Positions 41,058 through 57,505 are shown, counted from the stretch's first letter. The stretch is DNA of 64,000 nucleotides from Amblyornis subalaris (GCA_018881555.1 JACAXG010000106.1:124001-188000); one strand, 5' to 3'. The notes: a model not told the origin generated them from the letters alone. Numbers and translations: made by a program.

Positions 41058-44000
41058 TCAAAGGAAGAACATGGGAGCTGGAAAATGAGGGAAGACTTTA
41101 GCAGAGACTTGCTTCCTTGCAGAAGGATCGTTTGCTTGTAATTAAAAACCAGAAAAGTAATTTGGATTTGAGAATCTGAAACACAGAGGCTTGATAGCTC
41201 CCATAAATCCTTCTGGGAAATGCTATGCCTTGTGTGGAAACTCTTTGGGGGAAGCTCCAGGAAGAGCTGCCTCACCAGAAAGAGCAGGAATGCACTGGTT
41301 ACAAAGATTCCCAGGAAAGCAAGTGCACAGGCCAAAGCTTGTTAGGGCTTCCACCTCCTCACAGGAAAATTCCGCATTCAGGTTCTCAGATGTTCATTTG
41401 GATAAGAAAGGACTTGAATACTTTTCACACAATTTTGGGTATATTTTTGCATGCAATTAAGCATAAATCCTAAAGATCTATTCCTCCATGGCCTTTTTGA
41501 ACCATTATTTGTTAAAGTACTTACCTTTTTACTTTATTCTTTTGCACAAATAAGATGTGAAAGCTGAACTCTACTTTCAAACATAAGAAGCTGGATGAGT
41601 TTTTTGTTGATTTCATTAGAAATCTAATAGGTAATTTTTGTATCTCAGATTAAGTTGTGTTTATCAGTGTTGTTTTAGAACACCCAGCATTAAAATCTCA
41701 CATTTCTGGGAAGTCAAACATCTGCAATCCCAACCTGCTTTGATAGAGGTAGATGCCATAGGGAGGTACCCAAGTTCCTCCTTGCCTGTTATGGTAAGTG
41801 TAGGAAGGACCCATCAGAAGCAGGATAATTCAGAAACATGGCAGTGCTGGTATGATGAGAGTGGGAATGATTTGCATCTTACATGGAAGGAGGCATTTGA
41901 TAATTGGGTGGAGTACAAAAAGCCGTGTAACACAGCAAGCGGCTGGGCTGGGGTGTGAGAGCCAAGTCAGGAGGAGTTTGGCAGGGAAGGTGTGAGAACA
42001 CATTTGTGTCCAAAGGCTCCTGCCACGTTCAAAGCTTGATATGCACAGTGGAATTGCCGGTGACTCGTTGCCATCCGTGCCATCAGTGTCATTCCTCCCT
42101 GCCTGCAGGGATGGGTGGCGGTGGGACACCCAGCTCCTCCTCGGCGGGGAGCAGGGGACTCGTTTGTGCAGGCTGAGGGGCTGACAGCTAAAACACAGCG
42201 GTGCCTTCATTAGCCCCGAGGTTGTGCTGCCTTTCAGCACATCAGCGGCAAGAACAGAGCTTGAATGCTAATGCTGCAGCCATCCTGATTGTCATCACCA
42301 CTACATACAGGACTCTGAGTGACCACAGCCCTCCCCCACGCCTTTACTGCAGGATGTGGACTCCTGAAAACAGCCTCAAAATAGGAATGATTGCCAAAAG
42401 ATAGCATGCAAAAATGCAGCAACTTTTATTTGATGTGAGAACAACCTTCTGTCCCTCTCTCAGGGATGATCAGGCATTTTTAAGTAGGTAGATTTAGGCT
42501 CCCTAATTATTCCTCTGAAGTAGTGAAATATTGCTTCTGTGGCACTTTGTGTCCTGGTTTTTCCCTTCAGTCCAGATGCTGCTGCCCTGGCAGCTTTTAG
42601 AGCTCTATTGCTGCTCTTGCTTGGCTGCTACATTTGCATTTTGTTCCGTGCCAAGCTTCCTGGATCCCTCAGCATCGTGACCTGCCCTTAGGCAGGGCAG
42701 ACGTGGCCATGGTTATAGGGGCTACTTGGACCCCAGCCCTTAAACTGTCATCCTCCATTTCCTTCTCTCTCCACCTCTCCTGATCCATTCTGTAATCTTG
42801 GCCTCTGCTGCTAAGGCTAACAGGGATCTGCAGTTCTTGCTGAGCTATTAAAAAAATGCTGCAACCACTAGTTAAAGCCTGGATGAGTTCAAAGAGTCAT
42901 GGCATCCATAACTCTGCAATCATTTAATCTCTTATTTTCCCTCTTCCTTTTTCTCTCCCTTTTGATCTCACATCTCCAATAAGTGACTTTTGACCCACAG
43001 TCTTACATTGTGTTGTATTTGACTTCACATTTCAATTATAAAACAACTCAGATATTCAGAATTTAGAAAAAATCACCCCAAACCATGAAGTTTGGTTCTA
43101 GATTTCAAATGACCTTGTGCTTTGTGATATTGATGGACCATAGTGTCCCAACTGCTAACTTGCCCTCCCAAAATCAGTTGAAAATCTATAGATTTTGTTT
43201 TAAGATTATATGAAATTTGGGCAACATCTTCCCACCACCTCTTAAAAACTAAAGTCAAGAAAAAGTAACTAGGACAGTAGCACTTGTTCAAATTGATATT
43301 TCTCTCTTTTTGTTGTTGCTGTTGTTTACATTTTCTGTATATTTTAACCTTATACAAACAATCACATTCCTAGGGTTTTTTTTTTGCACTGACAGCAGAT
43401 TCTTTCTTCAGCTGTAGGGAGTCAAATTAGTAATTCAGCAAAGGTTTAAGCAACAGGTGAGGTCCAGTCTTGATCTGAATAAAACACATGAGGTCAAACT
43501 GACTTTCAACTTGNGGTCCATTTCTCTCTTTCTTTGTTCAGCTGCCTTACAAATGACCAGGTAGCTATGAAAATGTAGCATGAACTGTCTTTATTACTTA
43601 TGGCATCTCTGACTTCAGTGATAAATCCAAAGGAGTTCAATTCAAAGTGAACTAAGGGTTCAAGTAAGTACCAAACCTGCTCTGAACCGGAGGAGCACTT
43701 CTGCCTGCCTGCCCTCCGGGGAAGAAACTTTCTCCTTTTGCCAAGGAATTCACAAGCACCTTTACCTAAATGAATGCAGTGTTATCNTTCTCCTTTTCCT
43801 GCCTGACATCTCCACCTTGTCCTCCCTTTCTTCAGCTTTCTTAAATACAACTCCATCTCAATACCCATCAGGCAGACTTCAACATTTGTTAATGATAACT
43901 AGTTCGGATCCTTTCTAGTCCCACTCCTTGGCCTCTGTGGAGGAGTTCCAATTTCAAAATAGCAAACAAAAATGTTAGAGGCTCTCACAGGAAAACTAAA

Positions 44001-45650
44001 TAAATTATCAGACACAAGGAGAGCAAATCAAATTATCGCAATCCTCCCAGGTACTGGCATGACTTTGAAAAGACTCNCTTTTTTTTTTTCCCCTCCTCTT
44101 AAAAAAGGCCTGGCACCTTGACCCAGAGACAGCAGTGATTTGGAAAGTTTTCCATTTGTCTGGGGACTAGTCCTAATGACAAGGATATAAACACATTTGT
44201 GTCTTCCCTTTGTTGCGGTTGGGTAGGATATACCACTGGGAGTAGGGAGAGTCCTGTGCTTGCTGTCACTCAGCGAGCACCACTAAAGCCTTAATCATTC
44301 CNTTGCTGCCAGGGTCGACATTTCCATGCTCTTCAATAAGAACCAAAGCACAGAATTTCATATGCAGTAGTGCTACTCGAGTCTGTAACGTGCCACAATT
44401 CTGTAAGGCCACCACTTACAGCTAGGAACCACTTCCATGATCCCATGTTTCCCTAGAGTGGTGGGATAGATAAGGTAAGCCTAGGCTGAAGGTGATAATG
44501 CAGGTTAAAGAAGAAGCGTGGTTAGGTGCTGAATTTCAGATGAGAGGTGGTTTTGATAAGGCAACAAGCAGCTGCAGGTGTTAAGATAAAACACAGGTGT
44601 TGCACAGAACATCGTGCACAGTTCTCCCATGCACTGAAAGGCATTCACAAGTTGCTGAGTTTTCTGTTTTATGCAGCAGTTATTTCTCTTTGATGGCTTT
44701 AATGCATTTTGACCTTACAATCACTTAAAATTTCCTGCAACCCTTTTCATGGCTTATCCCCTCTAGGCTCACTTGACCCAGTGAAGTGCTTCTTGCAACT
44801 CTTTTTATCAACCTCTGTGAAGCTCCACGGTTCAACTCTCCAGCCCTAACATCTTTAAGGTGGTCAGACCTTCTGCTTTGTCAGCCAAAGAGAGGAATTT
44901 GCCTGCAGAATAAATATTTCCAGAGGATACTAAAACCACTCAGCACCTGAAGTGTTTTGTTTAAAGTGAATCCTTCCCTGGTGTAAGTAGCACCAGTGAT
45001 GGACATGCACAATTTCAGTGTCTTTCTTTGCCCGCCTTTATTCCCATCGATCTACAGTAATATTCCTACTAAAATATACACAGTATTAAGCAAAATGTCC
45101 CTGTATGCAAAGCCAAAAGAGACTGGGGACAAAGGTAAGCACTGGACATGCTTTGCTGGACTGTGGCTACTGGAAGTGACTCCAACAAATAGTCTCACTC
45201 AGCCAGCAGTATCTGCTGACCAGTTTACAGTGAATACAAAAAGCCAGACATGTCCTCCAGACTTCCACTGCTTCTGTGGGTTATCAGACAAAAACTTTTC
45301 TCGATGAACCTAAGCCATCTTTGACGCAAGCTCCTCATTACACCTTTCCTCGCTAGAAGGAGATAATAATAANTAGTGAAAAGCTTTTGATTTTGTTGAA
45401 ATAAGACAGTCTTCATCACCACCCTCATAAAGTCAAAAGAGAGGGAATCCTAAAATCTTAGCAGAGAGGGATCCTCTGCAATGCTTCAGGAACTGAAACC
45501 TCCGTGTCCTTTCCTGGCCATGAGACTGCAGAGACTGTTTCTTTCTGAATCAAAAATTACCTGTCATCACGTATCCCGAGCCAGGGCTGTGATGAGGAGA
45601 CAGTGCATCACGCTGCGGTGCAGATTAGAAGATGTAGTTTTCAAGACAGC

Positions 45651-45682
45651 TTTTCTTTTTCTTTCTTTCTTTCCTTCATTCC

Positions 45683-45707
<25 letters not shown>
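45651..45707. repeat. Pyrimidine tract with T25
   Basis: CTTT/CTTTC units run into 25 consecutive T in the 13.5-kb VWDE intron. On the minus strand this is an A25 preceded by no recognisable retrogene body. Confidence 0.9.
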
Positions 45708-45714
<7 letters not shown>

Positions 45715-48700
45715 GCCCTGTAGAAGCTGAGTAAATTGACCTGCTTCTGGGTGCATCCTGCCTTTGGACGGGAGAGAGAAAACAGCCTGAAGCAGTAACA
45801 TCTGTGTGGGCCAGCTAAGGCAATGCATCAGGCTGTATCTTGCTGACAAAGAACAGAGAAATGCAGCCAAAAGAACACCTACTGGTAGATACATACTTNG
45901 ACTTATCCCTTAAGTCACCATCCCTGTGCTGACATTTCTGGGTGATTCACAGGCACTGCTTTTATTTCTGGCTGGTGTTGGTTTTGAACTGATGACTTCT
46001 CTGTGGGTCTAGTGCATATTTCGACTCGCTCTATTGCTCTTTTGAGGAGCAGGGAGCTTGATCAGTCTCAGTTTTGGTTTTTTCTATGTGTACATGTTGT
46101 TTTAATGTTTGTTTCCTCCTTGCTGCTTAGTGGTTATCTTGATTTGGTGTGACATTCTCAAAAGCAAAGAGCTGGAGCTGGGGAGATACAACACGGTACG
46201 GACACAGAGCATGGGACAGATTTAAAAATATCACTGACTGCTGTTGTCAGGAAAATACAGCAGACAGAACTCAAGCTGCAGACAAAAATGAAACCTATAA
46301 ATGTGAAAACAGTGGATTTTGTGTTAAAGCTGGCACTTCTAGTCCTTTTTGCATGATTGTAGGTAAAATATATCGCCTATTAATAAAACAAACAACAAAA
46401 AAAAACCCATGGAGAAGCTTTGTGCCACGACTGGCACAATCATGATACTGCAGTCTTAAAGGGTAGGGATGTTGCTGATCTTTTTCACAGGACAAGAACT
46501 GGAAGGTCAGACCAGCCATTTCATGAAATGGCACAGTTCAATTGATTGACTGGAAGAAGGTTCCCCATCTCTCCGGGTGCATTGTGCATCCAAGCAGCAG
46601 TGCTCAGATGAAACATTATCCTGACTGCAGAAAGGAAACAATTGCTTGGATTCTTCTAGGCTCCAAATAAAGATTTGATCTTGCTGAATGATTTTCAATC
46701 CTTTAAAAAATAATAAAAAAAAAAGTCACAAAATGGGTGTGTTCTGGCCAAAAAGGATGTTTCTTTCAAAGGGCACCACTGTTTGGACTCTACCGGCAGA
46801 AACTAGTGGAGGTAAAAAAATGTCATTCACCCCTTTAGAGGGTACAACTGATGCTCAACAGATCATTAGCGAGATGGATGTACCAATATATCTGCTGCTG
46901 TGAAGGTCCCCAAAGCACATAGCTCTGAAAAACACGTTATGGATTCGGGACACCAGCAATTTCTAGTCCCCTTTCTTCTGCTTCCAAGGGCAGTGAGGAA
47001 ATAGTTTCGCCCATGCTGAGTTTTAGGCACATATGTTGTTCCACAGCTTGATTTTATCTGAAATTCCTCCTCTGTGTTGATTTGGGTTTGTAAATAAAGA
47101 AATAACTTTCTCTCCAGGCTCTATCAGAGTAACCTCGGATGTGTGATCCACTGAATGTCAGTAATTATAGCCACAGATTAAATTTTAGCGAGAAAGAATA
47201 CTTGTCATGTAACAAAATTGCAAATTTTGTGCAATGTTCTAAAATTTGGATCCTTATCCATATCAAGCTACCAATCATTTTGAGGTTTGCTCATCCCTAT
47301 TTCTCGCTTCATGTACCTCTGACGGAGATGCAAAGCACTTCTTCAATAAATTACCTTTCTGAATAGTAAAAAATAATCTGGTAGAAACCTCTGAGGGATG
47401 CAGTGCGGGAGAACAAATTACTACAAGACACAGAGGGAGCTGTAAATGTAATTGTGATGGTTGTGGTGACAGTTTGCATTTCTAATATATTCACTTTAGC
47501 ACAGAGCTCTAGCAATAAGAGTTAGTTTGCATGACCTAGCACACATTTCAGAAGAAAAAATGGTCAGAAAAATTGTAAACCATATAGATAGCAGTGCAAT
47601 GTCAGTGCTCTGCCTAATTATGTCTGGATCTTCATTCTGATGTGTACTCTGATATACTTACGGGGCCTTTTAGAGATATTAAAGCTGGAAATAAATCTAA
47701 TTTAGTTATTAGTTCAGTAAAAATGAGAAAAATAATTACTACTCTTTGGAAAAACTACTGAGATACTGAACTCCGAGAGTCAGTGTGTAATGCACTGCAT
47801 TCCTGTTCGCTGTCACATCACTCTCATCAGATGATAACATTTGCTATCAGCTAAAGAGCATCCTGATCTCTCCAGCTGTACCTCCAAAAAATTCCTGGGA
47901 GTGGGTGGTAGGCAAGACTCTTAAACCTCAGGAAACCAGTGGGAGATTGTCACTGCAATACAGGCAGGGGACTCCCCACTCTCCTTGGACTGAAATGTCC
48001 CTCCCTCTTGGTTTTATGATCTTCATTTTGCCCACTGTCAGGTGAAACTCTTGACATGCAATGGGATGATGTTGGGAGAGCTGCAAAATACTTCAGCATC
48101 TTTCAGAGTGAAAGCCACTACAAAGAAAATGAGCACGTGTAAGGGCACGTTTGGTTATTTGGGGAATATTCTGCTAGGAATTGTTAGATCTTGAGATCAT
48201 TAATAAACCCTTTTCCTCATTTACAGACTGGTTTTAGTCTGATTGCAACACTATTAATTTGAAAGAGACTATAGCTCTACTTTATTCTCATCTTTGCAAC
48301 TGTTAGTATATAATTAATGCAGGGAATTGCAAAGTATACTCTCAGCACAGCTCATATTCCCAACTTGTTAGGGGCTTGAGTTTGGTAGCATTTTCTCTTC
48401 ATTGAAGAATGCTNTGTGTTTTATTAGGTCAGTCAACCATTCCAGCACGTGTATAAATTGCTCTGTTGAGCTGCTTTCTTGTCATGCCTGAATGAGGAGT
48501 GAAAGAGGACTCTCATACACACACTTTCCCTCTGCTGATTGTTTTTGCAGCTCTGTGCTTGCAGAATGACCTGCAATTTAGGCCATTTGGGCACATTCTC
48601 CTTGCCCTGACTGGGCTAAGCCAGTGCTTGGTGCAATTTGGTTCATTTTCATCTGTGCAAAGGAAAAGGGAGATTCAAGTCTCAAGACAAGTGGACAAGC

Positions 48701-51129
48701 CACAGGCCACTGCGGTCTGGCTGATACCCCAGCCAAAAAATAAGGACCTCAGGCAGGAGCCTGGTCAGCAGGGCTGCAGTAAGACTGCTGCCTGCATTGG
48801 CACTGCTCTAATCTCTTCATCACCCTGTTATTATCTGCCTTAGAATGTAAGCTTAAGCTTACTTGGAAATCAGTGCTGGAGAGGATTGTCTTGCCTGTGT
48901 CTTTTTGTGGATAAACAGACAACATTAATCTCCATGACCGTCTGTCCTCTGGGACTTTCAAGCTGTAGATCTATTGCTCCTTTTTTTAAGACACATGTAA
49001 AAAATATTTTAGTTAAAAATAAACCCCCAAAAGTGTTGTTTCTTAAATCAATTAGTGGGCAAAAAGCACTTATCCTCACACAGAAACCCACTGCAAAGAG
49101 AGACGCAGTAATTCAGGAACCTCTGCTCTTTTGCTTTTACATACAGCAGCAGATCTGGCACATTTCTTCCGTGCCTTTAACATACAAGTAAAGAAATACT
49201 CTATCAAAATTTAGATTTTCTACTCTAGTAAAATTCATGCTGTAGTCTGGGAATGTTCTGCTTATGGAATGAATAAAAAATTTAATATGGCTTTTGGGCT
49301 TATTTAGGAAATATATTCAGTTCTTACCCAGATGTATTCTTGTTCCCTTCCTGAAAAATAAATTTAGACAGATGCATGTGCTCAAAACCCTTATTAAAAT
49401 AAATGCATCAGCTACATATATATGAAAAAAAAATGTGGTTTTTAGGAAAGGCCAGCTAATGGTTTTGTCAAAAATCCTTACTAAGAGTGAGCAAAGAGGA
49501 GCACTGCTCTGAGAGCAGACCAAAAACCAAGTTGTGCCTTGAGTTACTGCCTCCTTTTCGCCCTATCCCTTCCTCTGGGAAGTCACAGCTCTCCCTGTTN
49601 CCCCCAGGCAAGATGCACGGGTCANGTTGTGTTCAGCTGAATGGGAAAGACAGCAGTAGTCCTGGTTTTTTCTTTTTCTTCATCTTCTGTTGTATTTCCT
49701 GCCCAAGGAAGGAAGATGATGTCTAATATGAACCTATTCTGTTACACAGACTGCAAAATCAAGTTGGGACTGAGATCAGTGTTTCCTTGTCCTGGGTCTC
49801 CAGACTGGGCACCAACCAGTGGACAAGTCAGCCTGCAAACTTTGTACTTTTATTTCATAACTAATGCATTGGACAGTAAGTTACGAGTCTCTCTGCTATA
49901 AGCAGCTGTTAATTTACTTCCAAACACCCACTGTTCGAGGATATTTGCCATCCAGANATCTCAGACAAATACTTGTTGCTTTTGAGCACACGCTTGCCAT
50001 ATGAAAAACAAGTCTAATGCAAATGATTCCTCCATCCATTTGGATGAGATGTGGTTTGTTCCCTGCTTGGTTGTGTAGGAGGGTTTGCTGGACCTCTGGC
50101 TTGCAAACTGGCTGATTTTAGATAGTTTAAGTCAATCTGGCTACTCAGTGAAGACATTCCAGAGAATATATCACACAGTGTCAAGATGACANCTCGGTAG
50201 GAGTCTGATTTGTTGAGCAGTAAAACTTCCTGCTCATGCAGCTGGCGAGGCAGTAATGTACAGAAACATTACATGGGAAGGCTGGAATATGGGAAATCAG
50301 TGACTTTCACAATATGACATCGCTTAGCAAAAAGCTGCCTTTGAAACCCAGTGTTCACATTTCCAATTAGTTTGCCTCTAGCTCTCATGCAAGGAAAGTC
50401 CTACCGGGAAGGAAAAAGAAAGGAGGAGGGAAGAGGAGCAAGCAGAGGTGGGGGAATGAGTGTGAGTTATATTGCGTACTGTGAATTGGCTATAAATCCT
50501 GGCTGCAGGAATTACTGAAATGGAGAAATAGTTATCTCCTAACTTTGAGATCCAATCTGCAAAGTCCCAGTGCGATGATTTATGTGATGCGGAGTCGTCA
50601 GGATCGAGCCTGACACAGTAAAACAGATGCACACGGGAACATGTTCTCAGTTTCAAATGGCGAGCAAACCCCAGGTCGCTGGCTGTGCTGCATGCCCATG
50701 AGGTAGTGCCGAAAGAGGGGCTGAGGTCAGGCTCTAGGTGTGCTTGGGGTGCTGGAAAAGGCAGGAGGAGGATGCTGAGCACTGCTCTCCCGTGACCTCT
50801 GCTTGCTGATGAGCTCCAGAGGGAGCTGTGGCTCGCCTTTTTTCGCTCAGAGATGCACTCACAAGAAGCAGATAGCAGAGCAAAGGATAAATGTGTGGTC
50901 CCATGAATCCCTTTTTTTTCCTCCCCGTCTCTTCGTTCTAAACTTTCATAAGAAAACNCAGCTTTTATGGGCTTTCATTTTTAAAGGTTGTTTGTGAAGT
51001 AGTCCTATGAAAATACACGTAGTAAATAAAGGAGACCTGGTGTGTTTTCTTTGTTTATAACTTTTGTAAGGATGTGGTAAAAATCAGTCAGAACCCTGCT
51101 TTAAAGCCTCGTGAAGAGCAGTGACATCC

Positions 51130-51460
51130 CAGGATTGTTAAAGCTGCGTTTTCCAGAAGGGAATTCAAACCGCTGCACAGTTTTTCTTTGGTGTTAACGC
51201 CGAGCGTGTTTGTTGGATGCAAAGTTGATCCAGAAATATATTTCGTTTTAAGGTGCTGCCAGCATTTGCCTCTTCCCTCTCAACAAGACTGATTACACTG
51301 GAAGCAATCCGTAGCTAGTGAGGATACAAGGTTGTAGATTGCCGAGGCATCACCACACATTTCCCTGTCAGCGCGGCCACCCGCGCGTCCGGGGTGGAGG
51401 TGTCTGGTTTGCATCATCACCAGGCACTTATTTCAGCTGGCAGCCAATCAGACCTCGCTG
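51130..51460. promoter_or_regulatory. CpG-rich patch in VWDE intron, possible enhancer or promoter
   Basis: CpGs are clustered far above the CpG-poor surroundings, for example GTTAACGCCGAGCGTG and CAGCGCGGCCACCCGCGCG. A CCAAT-type motif (AGCCAATCAG) lies at 51442-51451. No exon could be defined next to it. The function is inferred only. Confidence 0.35.
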
Positions 51461-54442
51461 ATTTACACTTTTTTGGGTTTTGAAGTGATGTTTATTTAGA
51501 TACAAAACACAGACTTTCAGGCTGAACGCTTTTCTCCATACACTCAGGAAGCAAAGGAGAGCGAGCCCCAATGGAAAAGATGTGGTGCCATTGCTCCGTC
51601 CTGCACACTTTTGGCTGTCATGCAGACAGTATTAGAAATTCCAGACTGTACAGGGATGAAAGTGAAAATCCTAAGGCAGTGGCTTTTAGTTTTAATTATC
51701 TCCTTCAGTTGAGAATCTGAAGCTGCCAAAACCAAACAGAAGCTTTTCTCTCTCTGTCCATGCAGGTGAGATATTGAGAAGGAAAGAGAAATGTCTAAAA
51801 GCAGTGGAAACAGTATCGGCATATCAAACAATGACAAAATTGAATAAACTGCCAATTTTTCTGCCTTAGTATTAAGTTTACTCACTCTATCTTGATAGGT
51901 TTTATTAGGCAGGTAATAAATCCACCCCAAATTTCCAAGATAAACTCAGTGTAAGTACACAGTGAAGCTGATTTGCTGTCAGAGTTGTTTGAAAGTGTAC
52001 TAGAGGTGTAAAAGTGCATAAGGACACTGCAACTTCACAGTCAGAGTGCAAAGAACAATTAAAATAATGATAAATCCCCTCACAAGGAATTATTTTTCTC
52101 AGAATTTTCATGTTCCTCATTTTGGTTAACCTCTGGCAGTCCCTCTGACAATGGGGTACATTGTCCTGGTGATCTGGGAATGGGAGCTGATGCAGTATTG
52201 AACATCCAGCAAACTTTATCTCCTCACAGTTTTGCTATCCTGATGTGTGTATTTCTTTTCCTCACTCTTTGTGAGGATATTACAACTCTGTGCAAGCTGT
52301 AACATCCTGTGCAACTCAGGGCTCAGCAACTTTACATGGAGTCCAGACAGAAAAGATGCTCAAATCCAGAAAAAACCCTCTCTGTGAAGTAGAAATCTGC
52401 TGTGTTTTTTTTTTTTCCTGATTCCTTCTTTCCATACCCTTCCCACGAAGGTCAGCAGAAGCACTGCACAAAAAGTCTCCCAGCTGAGTTTCTGAGCACT
52501 CAGGCACACAGCCCATGGGGCTGTCTCACCTCTGCAATTAGCTCCTCAGGTGACCCCAAGATTATCAAAATTAACTTACTAAATGTATAAATACAGATAT
52601 ATAAGATGCTAGTGACACTGCAGAATGAGCTACATGATATTTTAGCTCTTTTTATAATATCAAATGGATATTATGGTGGTTTTTATATGTTTTGTTTAAG
52701 AAAAATGGGGTTGGATAGTGGAAAATCTACAAGCTAGGAATTTATTCTCCACTTTTTGTTTGTCTGTGTGTAAATGTGTTAGGAACATGTGTCCATGTTT
52801 ACACTTTTAGCCTTTCAGTATAAGCCACATTTGTTATCTAATCCCCCAATCTGGTCTATGCCCGATGGAAATGGTATACAATCGTGCCTAAAAAAGGTAT
52901 GGGATTAGTTTTGCCTTTGAACTCTGAGAGGTGTATGGGACAGAGAGCAGCCTCCCACTGCTGGGAGCACTGGTTTTCTCTGTTCTGGGAGCGGAGGAAA
53001 GTTTGCAGAGGCCAGCTGAGACTGACTCCTGCTGTGTGCCCCACAGTGCTTTGCTCCAGAGGAGCAGCAAAATCTGGAACCTCTGGCAGAGGAAAGAGAT
53101 CTTATTTTAGATAACAACAATAAGGAGACATACAGCACTAAAAGGAACTACTTGTTATGAAAACTTGTGAATAAACTATTTCTCCCATTGGATCTTATTA
53201 CTTTTCCCATGTGTTGTTGACTTTAGGCAAGAAAAAAGAAACATTACTTAACATTTTTCACCAATTAGCAGTCAGTGGCCAGTAAGAGTCAGCAAAAAGT
53301 AGTATTTTCCTTCTACTTAATCATCTTTCTCTTCATTCATCACATTCATAGGTCCTTTATTTATGTTTTTATAACACTTGGCTAAATAAAACCGACTAAA
53401 TAGCAGTTATTGAAGTAGAATGGAGGCTTGGATCAGACAGAGCAAAAATATTTTCATCATCTCAAAAAACGCCTTTGCAAAAGATTATACCAAGATGGAC
53501 AACAAAACCTCAGAAACTTTTGGAAAGTGGAAAGAAACCCACTGTGAGCTGGTGGAGTTTGGAGGATTCCAGGGAGTGCTTTGCTACACTGCAATCATCA
53601 TCAGCGCGCTTCCCTTTGATCTGTCTGGAGATGTGGCAGGGTGTTTAAAGCTGGGAACAGCACTTTTCTAATGTTCTCTAACCTCAAAAACAAGATGCCA
53701 AACATAAGGTTTTTTCCTCCTTTTTTTCTCCCTCCAGCACATTCCTGCCAGAACAGACTATTCAATCGTGCACTGTGCATCATGACTCTCCCTGCTGAAG
53801 GAGGGGAGAGCTGCAGTGTGGGGAATGAGAGGGCTTTTGTTGCTGCAGGGAATTTTTTACTGGCTTTTTTTCTCTGTGTGTGTGAGAGACATAAAATGCT
53901 CTGGAAATGTACAGATTCTTCCTGCCAAGAATGGTTGTTTTCACAGCTCCCCTCTTGCCAATTTCAAACTGATTAAGAAATAATAATAATAAAAAAAAAA
54001 ATTTTCACATACATATCCTAAACTTCCCGGCTGACAGATATTGTTGAGCAATTGAGTCTGTAAAAGTGCCAAAATAACCTATTTCCCCAGAAGAATAGAA
54101 GAATCAAATATTAATACTGATGGTAACGTGAAAAGGGAGTTTTCAGTGACAAGAACAAATCCAAGGCTGAAGTGTTATTAACCAATTACCTTAATTAAGC
54201 TGGAAGTATGGTGTTCTAATATTTTTAAGGATCTTAGCTTCTCGGCCTTTGGCTTTAATTTTTTCCCCCAAAAAATCTTTAATGCAAAATAATTAATTCA
54301 TCTCCAAATATGAATGTTACCCATTTTGGACGCATGAAATATTTAGAGAGGATTCTAGCAGAATGTTCTCCTCCCAATTCTGACTTGACCTAATGCTATT
54401 CTAATTAACAAGTTGGTTTTGGGTGCAGCATAGTGTTACATN

Positions 54443-56325
<1,883 letters not shown>

Positions 56326-57418
56326 AANCTCTGATAATGCTCTACTTTTTAGAGCAGGCACTCTTTTACTGCTGCACATGTCATTAGAATAAATATTCCT
56401 AGTAATACAGTGAAAAGTTTCATGCAATCCTTGCTGGTCAGTTGTGCTGCAGCATTTATTCATGGTCAGCACGGTGGGAGCATTTCAGTGGGGTTTTAGC
56501 ATAGCTTGGGGGATGAAATAGAGTATAATTTAATGTAATAATTTAATTTATTTCGGATGTATTCCTTTGATTCTCACAGTTCATTTGTTTCCATTCCAGC
56601 ATTCTCACCAAGCATGATCCCAAGGCAGTAAATGTAGTCAAATAAAATACACCCTGGATAACCTGGAGATGAGATATTAATTGTTTGCTGCTTTGTCTGC
56701 GTGCAGCAGAGCATCGTGGCATTTCCATGAACTTGAATAGGTGTGCACCAAAAAACCTGTTTGTTCTGCCTCATTTAAATGCCAGTTCCCACAACACATT
56801 GGCTCATTCATCACCAACAAAGCCACTGCCTGAGCTCCCTTTGCCTCTTTATGTATCTGTTATTACTGTAGATGATATAACAGGCATTAGGAATTAAAAG
56901 CTGTCTTGCATATTTCTATGTGGCAAGTACCAGACTGTTAAAAAAAATTCACCTATTAGAATTGCAAATTGATTTATTTGGGAAGTCAGTGTGTGAAGAA
57001 TAAGGAATCTGATAAAGTTTCCATTGTAAAGCAGAGTGACTTTAAACCAGTTTTTCCTTCCATTCCCTTTGTCTTTCAGTATCTTATAGAATAGCCCATT
57101 AAATAAATTAAATGCATTTAAGCTTAAATAAATTAAGGGTCACTAAAATGTTTCAGATGAACTAAAGAAGAAATAAAATGTCAATTTGGAAAGAGAAAAA
57201 AAAGCGAAATTGTAGTCTAGATGAGAGGCTCTTTGACTAAGGAGCACTCACTTATGAAGTCAAAATGGATTTAATTCCTTGCTCAAGGGGAATTTGGTGT
57301 ATTCGTCTCATCATCCTGACTCATTCACAGATGTCCACACTCTTCTCACTCTGTCAGTGTTTATATTCCCATTGGTAAAGTCCTCTTTTTTGTCATTTCT
57401 CTATGTGTCCAATTCCAG

Positions 57419-57505
57419 AGATTCCTACCATATCCCTTGAGGTGGGAAACCCCAGCAGTATCCCCAAAATACTCNGTGTAGTGCACCCAGAACAGTGCCA
57501 GGAAG
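57419..57505 (+). other. Exon-like block on the strand opposite VWDE
   Basis: A pyrimidine-rich acceptor ending ccaattccag and a strong donor GGAAG|gtgagt bound 87 nt (29 codons). It is open from phase 1 to phase 1, encoding IPTISLEVGNPSSIPKIL and then VVHPEQCQE. No family was recognised, and there is no second exon to pair it with. It could be an antisense transcript exon or chance. Confidence 0.2.

Noticed and set aside
41830..42240. 136-codon minus-strand frame in a GC-richer intron block
   Set aside because: Cysteine pattern is not EGF-like and no acceptor or donor places it in the VWDE phase.
45481..45723. Possible retrogene ending in a poly tract near T25
   Set aside because: The homopolymer is T on the plus strand, and no gene body with a poly-A orientation matches on the minus strand.
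50378..50782. 134-codon minus-strand frame in the VWDE intron
   Set aside because: No flanking splice sites in phase 1, and no similarity to EGF or known VWDE segments.
54232..54256. U2 snRNA-like string (AGCTTCTCGGCCTTTGGCT)
   Set aside because: Only the first roughly 20 nt resemble the U2 5' end, with one T missing. The following Sm-site and stem-loop regions are absent, so at most a tiny relic.
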